64,000 nt of DNA, from contig JBAMJV010007494.1 in assembly GCA_037951105.1 (NCBI GenBank), positions 26,725 through 90,724 of the forward strand, in the 5' to 3' direction. The DNA is from Echinarachnius parma (Eukaryota > Echinodermata > Echinoidea > Clypeasteroida > Echinarachniidae). Positions 11,701-21,256 of this stretch are shown piece after piece. Made by a program: the position numbers and the translations under genes. The notes beneath the pieces are model-generated. The model did not search any database and was not told where the DNA came from. It worked only from the letters and a program-made list of their open reading frames with translations. Every line of letters starts with the position of its first letter. Within the stretch, counting starts at the first letter, position 1.

Positions 11701-14700
11701 ATTCATGAGCAAAGAAATACTTTTGACCGCTCGAATGTAAGAAATTATGTTGGTGTGGGATCTTGATGCAGTCATATCTACATGTAGTATTACTTGCGTG
11801 TATTTGTATGCCTATATAGTACAGAAGCTATGACGTCATACAATCTACTTTAAGAATGTTTAAATTTGAACTTAATATTCCGAAAGAACATCAATAATAA
11901 TGTCCAAATACCAAAAATCAATTGAATTATGTTAAGTATTGGCTGAGATATGCCCATCTGAAATAATTTTACTTCAATGGGCAATCAGTGTTATAGTGTT
12001 CTTGTTCATAACTTCATGAACCAGAGCACTATAACACTGAGTGCATATTGCCAATACTTAACATATTCAATTGATTTTCGGTATTTGGACATTATATTTT
12101 ATGTTCTTTCGGAAAATAAAGTTCAAATTTGAAAATCTAAAAATATATTTTTGACGTCACACTTCATCACTCTATATTCCATGTAAAGCGAGGGTATTGT
12201 ATGTCATGACTGTATCTTGAATACTATACTTGTATTGTGATTGCTATCTGACAGTACATGATTATTAACATTATACATATGTTAACAAATATTTTAGCAT
12301 AAATCATCGCACTAACAAAACTGCTTGTTTCAATGATACAGACGGACGAACACAAGAATTGCTGTGATGACGGGAAAACGGACGAAGATTCCGTTCTTTT
12401 GATCACAGTAAGTCTACATGTAGTATTACTTGCGTGTATTTGTATGCCTATATAGTACAGAAGCTATGACGTCATACAATCTACATTTAGAATGTTTAAA
12501 TTTGAACTTCATTTTCCGAAAGAACATCAACAATAATATCCAAATACCAAAAAATCAATTGAATATGTTAAGTATTGGCTGAGATATGCCCATCCGAATG
12601 AATTTTACTTCAATGGGCAATCAGTGTTATAGTGTTCTGGTTCATAACTTCATAACTGCTTGTTTCAATGATACAGACGGACGAACACAAGAATTGCTGT
12701 GATGACGGGAAAACGGACGAAGATCCCGTTCTTTTGATAACGGTAAGGCATATTTTCTTTAATGTGTAGATACATATTGTTATATCAAAAACTATTTTGT
12801 AATACAGCTCCGCTTGAGTGTAAGCAATTATGCTGTATGGCGTGTATGCCTAATTTCTTTGTAAAGTTGTATAATCATGTAATAACTGATAACTATTCAG
12901 TTTCTTATCAACTACTTCAAATAATAGTTAAATGTAGTCTGGTGTAGGCCAACCTCTTTCACCATACAGTTACGATACTTGCAAAACAATGTGGAATGAT
13001 TTTTATCAAATGGACAAAAAAAGTTGTATTTCAAAAGATCTAGTAATATTATTGAAATCCTTAAAGGGATAGTTGAGTTTTGGTAAAGAGAGTACAGTTT
13101 TGGTCAATTACTGCACAATTACATTACAAACTAATGGTTATAACTCCACCATGCTCGAAAGGAGTGAAAATTACAAATGACTAAGTTAAAAGTCTGTTAT
13201 CATTACAAAAGAGCCATTGAAAATCAAGGGGGCGCTTTCAAAAAACTCATTAGTTTCAACCATTTAACATTACAAAACCTCTTCTGTAAATAAGAGGAAA
13301 CATTTTTAAATTTTGTTAACGGCTGGTTCAAAATTATCGAATTAATGTGCATGGGGCCCCACATTTATTACAAATAGTTATGTTTATGGATATTTCAGGC
13401 ATTTCTGAAATTTGAGACCGGCTCCCAGAGAATGGGTGTAAAGTCGGTATAGGTCTTTAGTACTTAGAGCCTCAAAATCATAAAATATTGTCTTTGGCTG
13501 AAATTTTTTACTTTATGGGATTTGATACTTACATGTTTCATCTAGATTCTCTGAAAATTTCAGGTCCTTAATCAAATTTTTTATGCCGTAAATAATGATT
13601 TTTCTAAGCAACCTTCATTTTGGTTTCGACCAGAAACTCAGTAAATCCGCGCTGGCTGATCATGATCGATTGTGAAACGAACGCGGCAGCTATGTGTGTG
13701 TGATTCGACCGTACCGCCGCGGCGAGCTGCAAGAAGAAAGCACTGTAGCTGTACAGTGATTGGTCAGACTAACCTGAATAGAGTTGTATTGTCCGTGTGT
13801 TTTACATTTCCGGGAAGCGTTCGCGGCATTTAACTTACTGTATAGTAAACAAGTAGTTGGTTTGTTTATAATTCTATGGGTACCGCATTGAATCGCGCTG
13901 GGCATGCCGCAAGTGTGCAGTGTGCGTGTGCAGCGTACCATATCATACGGTATCAAACTGCGCTTTTCTTTTGTCTACCGGTGGTACAGCGGCGGTATGG
14001 TGAATATGATGCGGTGGGTTATGGCGGTACGTACATACACAATACACCGCGGTTGTAATACATGCACATCAAAGGGCAGCACATGGGCTAGATTGTCGAT
14101 CAACTGAGACTTAGGGCTGAGGCTTTGTACAATTACGTAGTACCGGCGAAAGCGTTGCTGATTGGCCGATGAATAACAGTATAACTGCGCATGCATTATT
14201 TCGTTTGCTGATCGATTACGAAAAGCGGAAAGGTGAAAGCGAACCGTTACTTCTCGCTCGGTGTGTGAGAATGCTTTTCTGAATGGATGCAAAACTTTAG
14301 AAGCGATTTTCTCCGTTGTTTGACAAATCACGGGGCTCTGGTCCATGTTATTAATTTGCGTTTTTCTAGCCTTCAAGAAACTCATACTTATCAAGTTGTA
14401 TATCATTTTAAAGCTAAAATCCTAGAGAATTCAAAACACTAACAATCTCAATTTTGATATTCCCGATGAATTACCCAAAGTGACAGAGCCGGTCACATTT
14501 CTGAAATTATTTTCTATAGCGCCCTCTATACCAAACATCATTGTAATTACCAATAGCAGCATTGAACCGGTCTCCAGCTTTCTCTTCCGTTATAAAGTTT
14601 ATATGTATGATTGAAGTATTCAGATTGATTATTATCTAGTGGACAGTTGTAACTATGAACAAAGTCAGTGCTATGAGTTAGCGAATATAGCTTTGCATTT

Positions 14701-17700
14701 TTCGCTCATTATTCAGTTATGTGACATAAATTTATCATGGACTTTCACTTCACCAGTGGCGTAGCATGGTCGGAGGGGGTAACGCAAATTATGTGGGGGA
14801 GGGGGGGGGGGGGGGGGTACGCCACTGAATTTCACACATCACTCAGTAGACATTTCGGATCACAGAAATACACATATGATCAACCATTTGCGAGTTTTGG
14901 CACATGTGAACAAAGTAACTCTAGATTCCTTTAACAATTTAATTAGATGAAGGGAGAAATTATAATATTTGTAACTCTTTAGTCAATACACACGATATGT
15001 ACATTTGGAAATACTTACACACCAGGCCGGGGGGCCATTATGCCCCCCCCCCCCCCCCCCTAAGATCTCGGCCGTGGAGAGGCCGATCGCCGTGAAAATT
15101 GCACGCATGATAAGTGAAGTGTATAGAATACAATGGTAATTTTAATTTTTTGAAAAATTCATTAATTTGCATATTTATGGTAGTTTATGCAAATAAGGTC
15201 ATAATATTCATATTTTTACCCATAAATCATATATTCTTCATAATTAAACTCTGGTTTTCACTACATATATTCTTTAGAGCATTTGAAATAATAATACGAC
15301 AACAAAATTTGGAAGAGCCAGGTTCTTCCTTATGTTTTCTATTGTTTTTATAATTTCTTATGTATTTCTTTGTTTTTTTTTACTTATGTATTGTATTGTT
15401 TTTTTATTTTTTTATTTCTAACTATAATTCAACTATTTTGAACCCCAAAACAAACATATAAAATGTAAACAAGACCAAATAACCAATGATATACCTCCTT
15501 TTACGAAAAATGATATTTCCATATGTTTTGTACACAAATCACGAAATTGAGCAATTTTCGGGCTGACATGCATAGACAAAAGGTCACGTGACTTCGTAAC
15601 GGTAGGTCCGATTTTCAAAATTTGTGTTTTCAAATATGCGCAAGACCCAAATGAAAAAAGTCACCGAGCAGCGGCGCGTCATCTTACCGCGTTTAGGAGC
15701 AATACAAAAAATCGCGGGGGGGGGGGGGCATTATGGCCCCCGGCCTTTTTAGGGTTAAAGGGGACCACCATGTAAAGAACAACACATAATTATATGTTTT
15801 GGTACCGGTTTGTCATATCAAATAGATACCCAACATTTTGCAAAGGGTTGTGTAATTCATAAACAAAGCATTTAATTTCCACCACTTACGGAACCACTAC
15901 TATTTCCTGGTTATGTACGGGCCAAACATTTGCGAGTGCGCCAATGCTATTTACGCGTACGTTTGGAGACAACAGAATCCCGGGCGATTTGTCCGCTCTG
16001 GACAAAGAAGTCTCGTACATGTAGACCCATAAACGCATGCTTTAGAATGGTGATGCATGATTTAGAATTGTGATGCGTTTTCCAATTATATATATTTTTT
16101 CTGGAAACATATTTTTGTGAACTTATTGATGGAATGGATTAATAAGGATGTTATCTTTCATTTATAAGAATATTATTTTGTGGGTGGTGGTACCCTTAAA
16201 TGTTGGAAGGAAATATGTGTCGCTTATGTGCAGCACAGATATACATATGAACTTCTAGTTGCAGACTGGCATTGTGATTTGTATTTCGACATTTCATATC
16301 ATGTTTCTATATTGGGGAAAGGAAACTATTCTTCAATGGTCTAACACCGGTTCTGGACCCTCTTTTTAATTTTAACAAAGTACCCGTTATTCATAGTTCC
16401 TGTCCAGAGGGGGCAGAAGTCTCCCTATTGTCTGCAGAACTGCAACAACAAAAAAACGGGGGGGGGGGATTAAAAGCTAATTGTTGCACTGTAGCTGGCA
16501 AGGCCTCCCAGAAACCTTTAATAGCACGATGGTGTTTTGTTCAGTATTGATTGGGGTTTTCTAGAGCATTCCACTTAACAATGGCAGTCCATGATGCAGT
16601 AGAACTCGAAAGAACGCCTAAGCAGAATAAATATCTTCTCCCTAAATGTTGTCTTTCAATGTTGAATTGTTCTATGCATTACATATCTTTTAGGCGTTAG
16701 CTAACCGTTAGCTGTGTATTGTTATCAAAGAGTATATTGCTTTTAGCATGGGTGTCGATCTGTCATTGATACCCATTCATCAGGGGGGGGTGATCTATTC
16801 ATTCATTCCCCCTGATGAATAGGTATTACGTAAGTATCGACGCCCATGGCTTTTAGAACATGATACATTTGAATTGTAAATTCTTATTTGCTGTAGTACC
16901 TAGTTTGTATCGTTATATTTGTCTTGCTTTATCGTAAGTATTTAAATTAACCATTTCAACCTAAAATTATATAAGCATTTTACCACCATGTCTTGTTCTA
17001 AAAACATATTTTGTCAATAACACAGACATTTCAAGGTTTCATGGACTTATTGCGGGATCATATCGGAGAAAGGTCTGCGGCAATGATGAAGGTATTGCAG
17101 ACATTGCAGGCAGCCGAGTTGAGGAACATTCCGAAGCTTTCGAAAATGAAATTTTGTGAGAATGTAAGTGAATAACTAAGATAAATGAATGGAAATTACA
17201 TGGCTTCCAGAACCTCAATTAATTAGTTTTCATTTATATACCTTTCAATCTTTCATTATGACATGTAATGTAAACACAAGGTTATGTACTCAACAATATT
17301 ATCACTCTAAAGCAAAGTAATATAAGCATTTTATGTAGACTATATTATCTTTTTTGATATTTAAACTAACAAGGACGTTGGGCCAATACGTTGCTCTTGG
17401 AGAAACCTGACTGTCAGCTATTTAATCCTACAGTGAATAATTTTCATGTTCTTAAACTGGAATGTGACCAATTTTGTAGGAACTCAGATCAAGTGTGGAA
17501 TACATGGATTTATATATTTCAGAGGGCATTGGCTAAGGAATCGGTACTCGACGCCTTTGTCTGGTATGTGGCTGAAATTGTCCGCTGCATAGACCAATCA
17601 AATCCGATGGTGGCTGTTGAACTTACAACTGACATCATATCATCCGCTGAGGAAATCACATCAGAAGGTTCGAAGAAGACTACATCAGTTGTTTCCCTTG

Positions 17701-19184
17701 AAAACGTACAAGGCAGCGGGAACATGATTAAGGTATAATGACCATTACACTTATATAATTACCCATATTTCTTGAGTTGAGTAAGATATTAAGAGATTAT
17801 CTTTCTGTAGAATCAATATATTGTTCATATTCAATATTGATTTAATTTTCATTATTTAACTTGATCAATTAACGATATTCAATTAGAACAACTCAACAAC
17901 TAAAATCGTTGTCTTCGAACAAACGAACAAAAAACATTGTTTAAAGTGATGACGTCAACTATCCTTTGTTAATATAGCTTACTTATTTATCCCTGACAGA
18001 GCTACTTTGAAGTGGTCCATTCTGCATTTGTGATTTTGCTCGTTGCCTTACGACACAGCATCGAGGATAAAGACGTCGCGAATGAAATGACTACCAAGGC
18101 CTCCAAGATGATGAAACATTATTTCAGGGATAAGAAACAAGAGATACAAGAGGAAGTGGATCCAAAACTCATGTCTAAAGAGGTAATTTATCGGCATAAC
18201 TCATCGATTGAAAACAAGGGACGCAATAAAAAAACATAAAACAAATATTACACAAATAGTTTAAAGTGATCCATTAACTTTGTTCAATTTCAACCAAAAT
18301 TTATTTGAGCTTTCCCTCTTCACTTCTACATTGTTTGTCTTATAGTAACATAAGAACGACATGGATTTTGATTTATCAAAATTAATGTTTTCATAAGCAT
18401 AGATATATTTAAAATTGAATTAAAAAAAGTCTATCGACGATTTTCGACCGGAGTCAAGAGTATCTGAATTCGGACACTCAGTCGTCCGTAGTATCCGAAT
18501 TCGGATGCTTCATGCGACCGATGGGGGTTAAATCAGACGTTGATTTGTTTCTGTTTTCACTAGGCAACAAATCATTCCAAACTGAAATGAAATAACAATG
18601 TACATAGCCCCAAAAGCTGTGTTTATGATTTAAGAAAACAATATCAAATACTGACATAATATATTTATAAAATGGCCGAAATCTGAATTAAAGATAAATT
18701 GAATTAAAAACACACTTACTCGTTTACAATTATCATAATCAATATTGCATATAATACTCCTATATACATTTGTGAAGGCACGCCTATATATATTTCCATA
18801 TAAAATATAAGAAGATAATTTATATGTTAACAATATCGCATGAGTATTGGTGCGTATATATGCATGTCTGTGCTGGAGTATCCGCTCTCGAAGGGCATAA
18901 TTATTGGTCTTCAAATCTTCGATCAACTATAGATTGCAGTCAATAGTTATGCTGTCTTCAATTAAATAATTTTAATCCCTTCGTGCTTCCCTTTTCTCTA
19001 TTTTCTATTTCAGAGAACACCATCAAATTGGGCTGGATCTAGTGAAGGCAGCGACTTTTTTGCCAAAATGTGTCTACAAAATATCGACAAGTGCTTAAAA
19101 TTTAATGATAGAATACTAATGCGCTACAAAATCCTAAACATCATGATCGAGTCATCCAATAAAACAAATGGCAACAAGACATAA
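5697..19184 (+). CDS. Gene A: Ig-CCP-CCP transmembrane receptor with novel cytoplasmic domain
   Basis: Twelve exons join to 1,737 coding bases (578 residues): 5697-5724, 6522-6854, 7248-7436, 8357-8548, 9735-9839, 11596-11651, 12342-12407, 12677-12742, 17026-17163, 17523-17732, 18000-18182, 19014-19184. Layout: signal peptide 1-20, Ig 21-120, CCP1 121-183, CCP2 184-247, membrane helix about 257-277, cytoplasmic 278-578. Ectodomain exons are all phase 1-1, as in shuffled modules; tail exons are phase 0. The tail has acidic linkers with a duplicated 22-residue exon (302-323, 324-345), then about 230 mostly helical residues that match no family I know. A surface receptor is supported; ligand and signalling are unknown. 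CCP domains suggest complement-like or allorecognition binding, an inference. The start is chosen because it begins the signal peptide directly after an acceptor at 5658; a five-codon upstream ORF (ATG at 5669) precedes it. Confidence 0.82.
5990..6278. repeat. F7 repeat in gene A intron
   Basis: Left end GAGATCTAGTAACTTTGTTG and right end CACTGTTACTAGATCCCTTT form terminal inverted repeats. Same family as 36240-37272, 49000-49212 and 58163-58553. Confidence 0.7.
6522..6854 (+). CDS. Gene A exon: Ig domain
   Basis: Phase 1-1. Finishes the signal peptide (VILLRSTDVLA) and encodes a V-like Ig domain: ITIPC (B strand), VRWF (C strand), and ISDAGEYKC (F strand). NSSS and NVT are possible glycosylation sites. 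Confidence 0.88.
6855..7247. other. Gene A intron, no recognised content
   Basis: AT-rich unique sequence; ends in a short A-rich run and the acceptor gttctag. Confidence 0.4.
7248..7436 (+). CDS. Gene A exon: sushi/CCP domain 1
   Basis: Phase 1-1 exon of 189 bases starting after gttctag. Cysteines at GCVMW, SGCSS, QQCSFICQEGFRL, STVCEG and PQCE, with the CCP hallmark C-x-x-G-F and final G-x-W-like PQC ending. The typical late Trp is absent (GELTNQTPQC). Confidence 0.85.
7437..8356. other. Gene A intron with long pyrimidine-rich tract
   Basis: The left half is unremarkable AT-rich sequence. From about 7960 to 8340 the plus strand is dominated by C and T (TTCCCCC, CTCTCTTTCTCTC), giving open frames by composition only. 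It supplies an unusually long polypyrimidine tract for the CCP2 acceptor. Confidence 0.55.
8357..8548 (+). CDS. Gene A exon: sushi/CCP domain 2
   Basis: Phase 1-1 exon of 192 bases with VTC, NNTC, TICNFECPTGYSI, VKCGEG and FPQCE, the CCP cysteine spacing with C-P-x-G-Y. Acceptor taken as gatgaag at 8356 because it keeps frame; the tract before it is strongly pyrimidine-rich. Confidence 0.83.
8634..9143. repeat. F1 repeat (MITE-like)
   Basis: Starts TAAAGGGATAGTTAAGTTC and ends CCAAAACTCAATTATCCCTT, imperfect terminal inverted repeats. Internal landmarks shared with other copies: ATGCTCGAAA, GAGGGCGCTCTCTAAA, TTTCTGAACCGATTTTGATC and AGCGCCCTCTATACC. Confidence 0.85.
9205..9336. repeat. F3 poly-C foldback
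   Basis: Ends CATGGGCGTAAAT and ATCTACGCCCATG are inverted, with inner arms ACCTATTCATCAGGGGGA and CCCCCTGCTGAATGGGT around a C-run of 16. Further copies at 16745-16853 and 27836-27925. Confidence 0.8.
9735..9839 (+). CDS. Gene A exon: transmembrane helix
   Basis: Encodes about 20 hydrophobic residues (GYIAIIVIVFLGIGIGALVC) followed by WFRRKNK, a positive stop-transfer segment. Two acceptors keep the frame (after 9725 or after 9734), so three extra residues (VIS) may be included in some transcripts. Confidence 0.85.
10468..11473. repeat. F2 repeat, full-length (~1 kb)
   Basis: Ends TATATACTCCACAAAAAAAG and CTTTTTTTGCGGAGTATATA are inverted; the next bases AAACTGGACACTTGTATAA are also mirrored. 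No convincing open frame, so non-autonomous. Other copies: 23296-24490 (opposite orientation), 44547-45369 and 60307-61324. Confidence 0.88.
11596..11651 (+). CDS. Gene A exon: juxtamembrane acidic linker
   Basis: Acceptor aatacag, donor GCG|gtaaag; phase 1 in, phase 0 out. Encodes GGTEKSDADDRRNSVPLMA. The ending NSVPLMA resembles DSVLLIT of the next two exons. Confidence 0.6.
11774..12190. repeat. Palindromic element upstream of duplicated exon
   Basis: Left arm from about 11815 (AAGCTATGACGTCA, AACATCAATAATAATGTCC, TTGAATTATGTTAAGTATTG) is mirrored by the right arm from about 12012 (CAATACTTAACATATTCAA, GGACATTATATTTTATGTTC, TGACGTCACACTTC), centred near 12008. Confidence 0.8.
12342..12407 (+). 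CDS. Gene A exon 7a: 22-residue acidic Cys-Cys module, copy 1
   Basis: Phase 0-0 exon of 66 bases between gatacag and gtaagt. Begins TDEHKNCCDDG and ends SVLLIT. Nearly identical to the exon 335 bases downstream. Confidence 0.68.
12411..12655. repeat. Second copy of left arm of the palindrome
   Basis: Direct repeat of about 11779-12015, from TCTACATGTAGTATTACTTG to TGGTTCATAACTTCAT, with few differences. It sits between exons 7a and 7b and shows that exon 7 was duplicated together with flanking repeat sequence. Confidence 0.85.
12677..12742 (+). CDS. Gene A exon 7b: 22-residue module, copy 2
   Basis: Same length, phase and flanking acceptor (TGCTTGTTTCAATGATACAG) as copy 1, with only a few base changes (GATTCC to GATCCC, GATCACA to GATAACG). 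Donor ACG|gtaagg. The duplicated unit also includes upstream intron sequence. Confidence 0.66.
13060..14545. repeat. F1 repeat interrupted by a later insertion
   Basis: Left F1 end TTAAAGGGATAGTTGAGTTT to about 13411, and right F1 part from about 14503 (TTTTCTATAGCGCCCTC) to 14545. The missing middle is replaced by a 1.1 kb insertion. Confidence 0.75.
13412..14503. mobile_element. Insertion with short inverted ends inside F1
   Basis: The bases CATTTCTGAAATT occur on both sides (11-13 base target duplication). The ends are TGAGACCGGCTC and, inverted, TGTGACCGGCTC. The interior is GC-richer than its surroundings between 13660 and 14300 and has a 143-codon minus-strand frame without recognisable domain. 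Non-autonomous DNA transposon is the likeliest reading. Confidence 0.65.
14588..14730. repeat. F7-like fragment
   Basis: Shares TAGTGGACAGTTGTAACTA, CAAAGTCAGTGCTATGAGTT and the TTTTTCGCTCATTA tract with the F7 copy at 36240-36490. Confidence 0.5.
14750..14829. repeat. F6 short poly-G foldback
   Basis: CAGTGGCGTAGC at the left and GTACGCCACTG at the right are inverted around a G-run of about 17. Confidence 0.75.
15022..15752. repeat. F5 repeat
   Basis: Ends CAGGCCGGGGGGCCATTATG and GCATTATGGCCCCCGGCC are inverted, each next to a C- or G-run. Interior matches 2197-2893 (GAAATTGAGCAATTTTCG, GGTCACGTGACTTCG). Confidence 0.8.
15756..16200. repeat. F4 repeat, full-length
   Basis: Left end TTAAAGGGGACCACCATG and right end GTGGTGGTACCCTTAA are inverted. 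Internal landmarks: ATATGTTTTGGTACCG, ACGGAACCACT, TTTACGCGTACGTTTGG, TGATGCGTTTTCC. Confidence 0.82.
16201..17025. other. Gene A intron, mostly unique, with F3 copy
   Basis: Apart from a G-run at 16449 and the F3 foldback at 16745-16853, no coding signal is seen before the exon at 17026. Confidence 0.4.
16745..16853. repeat. F3 foldback
   Basis: CATGGGTGTCGATCTG and ATCGACGCCCATGG inverted; inner ATACCCATTCATCAGGGGG mirrored by CCCCCTGATGAATAGGTAT around a small loop. Confidence 0.82.
17026..17163 (+). CDS. Gene A exon: cytoplasmic domain part 1
   Basis: 46 codons, phase 0-0, acceptor acacag, donor AAT|gtaagt. Helical-looking, with MDLLRDHIGE and MMKVLQTLQAAEL. No family recognised. Confidence 0.72.
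17523..17732 (+). CDS. Gene A exon: cytoplasmic domain part 2
   Basis: 70 codons, phase 0-0, acceptor atttcag, donor AAG|gtataa. Contains a likely amphipathic helix (LDAFVWYVAEIVRCID) and a Ser/Thr-rich linker (SEGSKKTTSVV). Confidence 0.75.
18000..18182 (+). CDS. Gene A exon: cytoplasmic domain part 3
   Basis: 61 codons, phase 0-0, acceptor ctgacag, donor GAG|gtaatt. Hydrophobic helix (FVILLVALRHSI) followed by a strongly charged helix (FRDKKQEIQEEVD). The hydrophobic stretch is short and contains Arg/His, so a second membrane span is unlikely. Confidence 0.75.
18260..18560. repeat. F8 repeat with GTATCCGAATTCGGAT palindrome
   Basis: Left end TTTAAAGTGATCCATTAACT; internal AGTATCCGAATTCGGATGC. 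The same ends and palindrome recur inverted at 26040-26330. Confidence 0.65.
19014..19184 (+). CDS. Gene A last exon: C-terminus and stop
   Basis: Acceptor ctatttcag after a pyrimidine tract; 56 codons then TAA at 19182-19184. Ends with the helix-like RILMRYKILNIMIESS and a polar tail. An AATAAA at 19158-19163 overlaps the coding sequence; the next one is at 19839-19844 inside the adjacent hairpin. Confidence 0.75.
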   Translation, partial: RTPSNWAGSSEGSDFFAKMCLQNIDKCLKFNDRILMRYKILNIMIESSNKTNGNKT

Positions 19185-19256
19185 TCTGGTGTGGTAAACC
19201 TTTTCAACAAATACGCAAACAAATTGTATTTTTCTTGAATGGCTATATTTGTGGTT

Positions 19257-19921
19257 ATACAGAGTGTCTCAGAAAGGTTGCAACACTTACGATCGTTAAA
19301 TTCTTCGAAACCATCGACCAAATGTCATTATTTTTTATTTGATTGGATAGAACATTCTTTTTCCAACAAAATGATACCATAAGCATTGATTTTGGGTAAG
19401 GCGTTTGGATCCTAGGTCCATTTTTCTGAGGCAATGTCGTTTCCTAAATTTGCTACTTTTTCGTCTCCAGCGATCCTCTGAATACTGAGGCATTTTCGTC
19501 CAAAGGCCTCCCATAGAATTAGTTGTACAGACGAATCGCATGACTGCACTCCCTTTGATAAGGAAGACAATGTTGCGTAATCGAGTACCCCGAACAGTAT
19601 GGCTCGCATTGTCTTCCTTATCAAAGGGAGTGCAGTCGTGCGATTCGTCTGTACAACTAATTATATGGGAGGCATTTGGACGAAAATGCCTCAGTATTCC
19701 GAGGATCGCTGGAGACGAAAAAGTAGCAAATTTAGGAAACGACATTGCCTCAGAAAATGGCCCAAGGATCCAAACGCCTTACCCAAAATTAATGTTCATG
19801 GTATCATTTTGTTGGAATAAGAATGTTCTATCCAATGAAATAAAAAATAATGACATTTGGTCGATGGTGTTGAAGAATTAATGATCGTAAGTGTTGCAAC
19901 CTTTTTGAGACACTCTGTATA
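19257..19921. mobile_element. Near-perfect 665 bp hairpin element after gene A
   Basis: ACAGAGTGTCTCAGAAAGG at the left is mirrored by CCTTTTTGAGACACTCTGT at the right, flanked by TA. Arms of about 315 bases (19258-19573 and 19608-19919) pair almost throughout, leaving a ~34 base loop. TA flanks and short ends fit a Tc1/mariner-type foldback, an inference. It begins 73 bases after the gene A stop codon, and the first AATAAA after that stop lies inside its right arm. Confidence 0.85.
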
Positions 19922-20794
19922 TCTATTTCCTGGTCACAGGTGAAAGAACATGATATCAGAATATGCCAACACACTTTGTCGATTATTTTACTTTAAACGA
20001 TATCCAGATAGATTAAGAAAAACAATTTTCAGTTAGAAATACCAAAACCCAAGCGAAAAAACAGAAAAACAAAAACAACGTTGCTTAAAGGGAGTGTCCG
20101 CCTTTTACAAATCGTCTGAACAGTTTCCAGTAGACGGATGAGGATGAATGCAACATATACAATTAATTTCAGATTGAACAACCCTGTAATCTTTTTGGAT
20201 TCTACGAATAAAAACAAATGTGTAGAAATCGTGCCTTCATCGAACTTTATATCGGCCAATAAATGCGTTTAACTGATTTAGCATAAATTTACAACAATAT
20301 TGTACTTATTCTTGTAAAGGTATTGTGAAGCCGACATTTTTTATGGTACGCCACGAAAAAGGTCTCGAAAATGAAATATAAACAATTACATAAAGTCAGC
20401 TTTAGCAAGTCTTAGTTGCTGTGTTTAGAATACGCTTACGCCGTTGATCGATCCACAATATGTGCGCGGGTCACGTAGGGGTCACACACAGCCCGTAATG
20501 CGCCGGCAGCTAACGCGAGCGAAATTTGGCACGGGTAAAGACTCGCAATGCATAATAAAACGTATCGCGTAGCATAATTTATTCGCCACTTATCTATAGC
20601 AAGTCAAAACGGCTATTGTTTTGGACGCCATCTTGGGATTATTTTTTGAGATAGACCTCTGAAGTAGTTTTTCTCATTAAAAATACTTGCAAATAAAATG
20701 TGTTTAAACTTGTTGTGGAGATCTGGCAACCTAAACCCTATTAAAAGGAAGCCACCTTTTCGACTTTGGACCTGCGCCTAGTAGTACAATTTTG
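19922..20794. other. Intergenic, no recognised content
   Basis: No repeat copy or coding exon recognised; 20430-20570 is locally GC-richer (CACACAGCCCGTAATGCGCC). Confidence 0.35.
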
Positions 20795-21256
20795 GGAAGG
20801 TTGAGCTTTAGTAATTACCTGCACAATAACATTACAAACTAATTGTTATAACTGCACCATGCTCGAAAGGTATAGAACATTACAAAGTAAAAAGCCTGTT
20901 ATCATCCAAAAAGAGCCATTGAAATACAATAAGGCCCTCTCTCTCTAAAAAAAAAAGCGTTGATTTCAACCACTTTTCATACAAAATTATGCAGGTGATG
21001 TTTTCTTGAAATAATTATTAAATAAACAAATCATCAACGATTAATCGTCGAATAAATCTGGGCACCAAATATATTCCAATCAGATATATTCATTAATATT
21101 TCGGCCGTTTCTGAACCGATTTTGATCAAATATGATTTATTCTGTCATTTAAATTGTATATATACTCATTCAAATTTTACACTCAGTTTTTCATTATCTC
21201 ACAAAAAATATTTCGTACAGCGCCCTCTAAACCAAAACTGAACTACCCCTTTAAGC
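20795..21256. repeat. F1 repeat
   Basis: Diverged left end; internal CATGCTCGAAAGG and TTTCTGAACCGATTTTGATC; right end CCAAAACTGAACTACCCCTT. Confidence 0.75.

Noticed and set aside
13975..14406. 143-codon minus-strand frame in the 1.1 kb insertion
   Set aside because: No transposase motif or other domain visible; composition and position inside a non-autonomous element argue against a gene.
19335..19881. Open frames of up to 136 codons on both strands
   Set aside because: They lie in mirror-image arms of the hairpin element and repeat each other's translation; no coding evidence.
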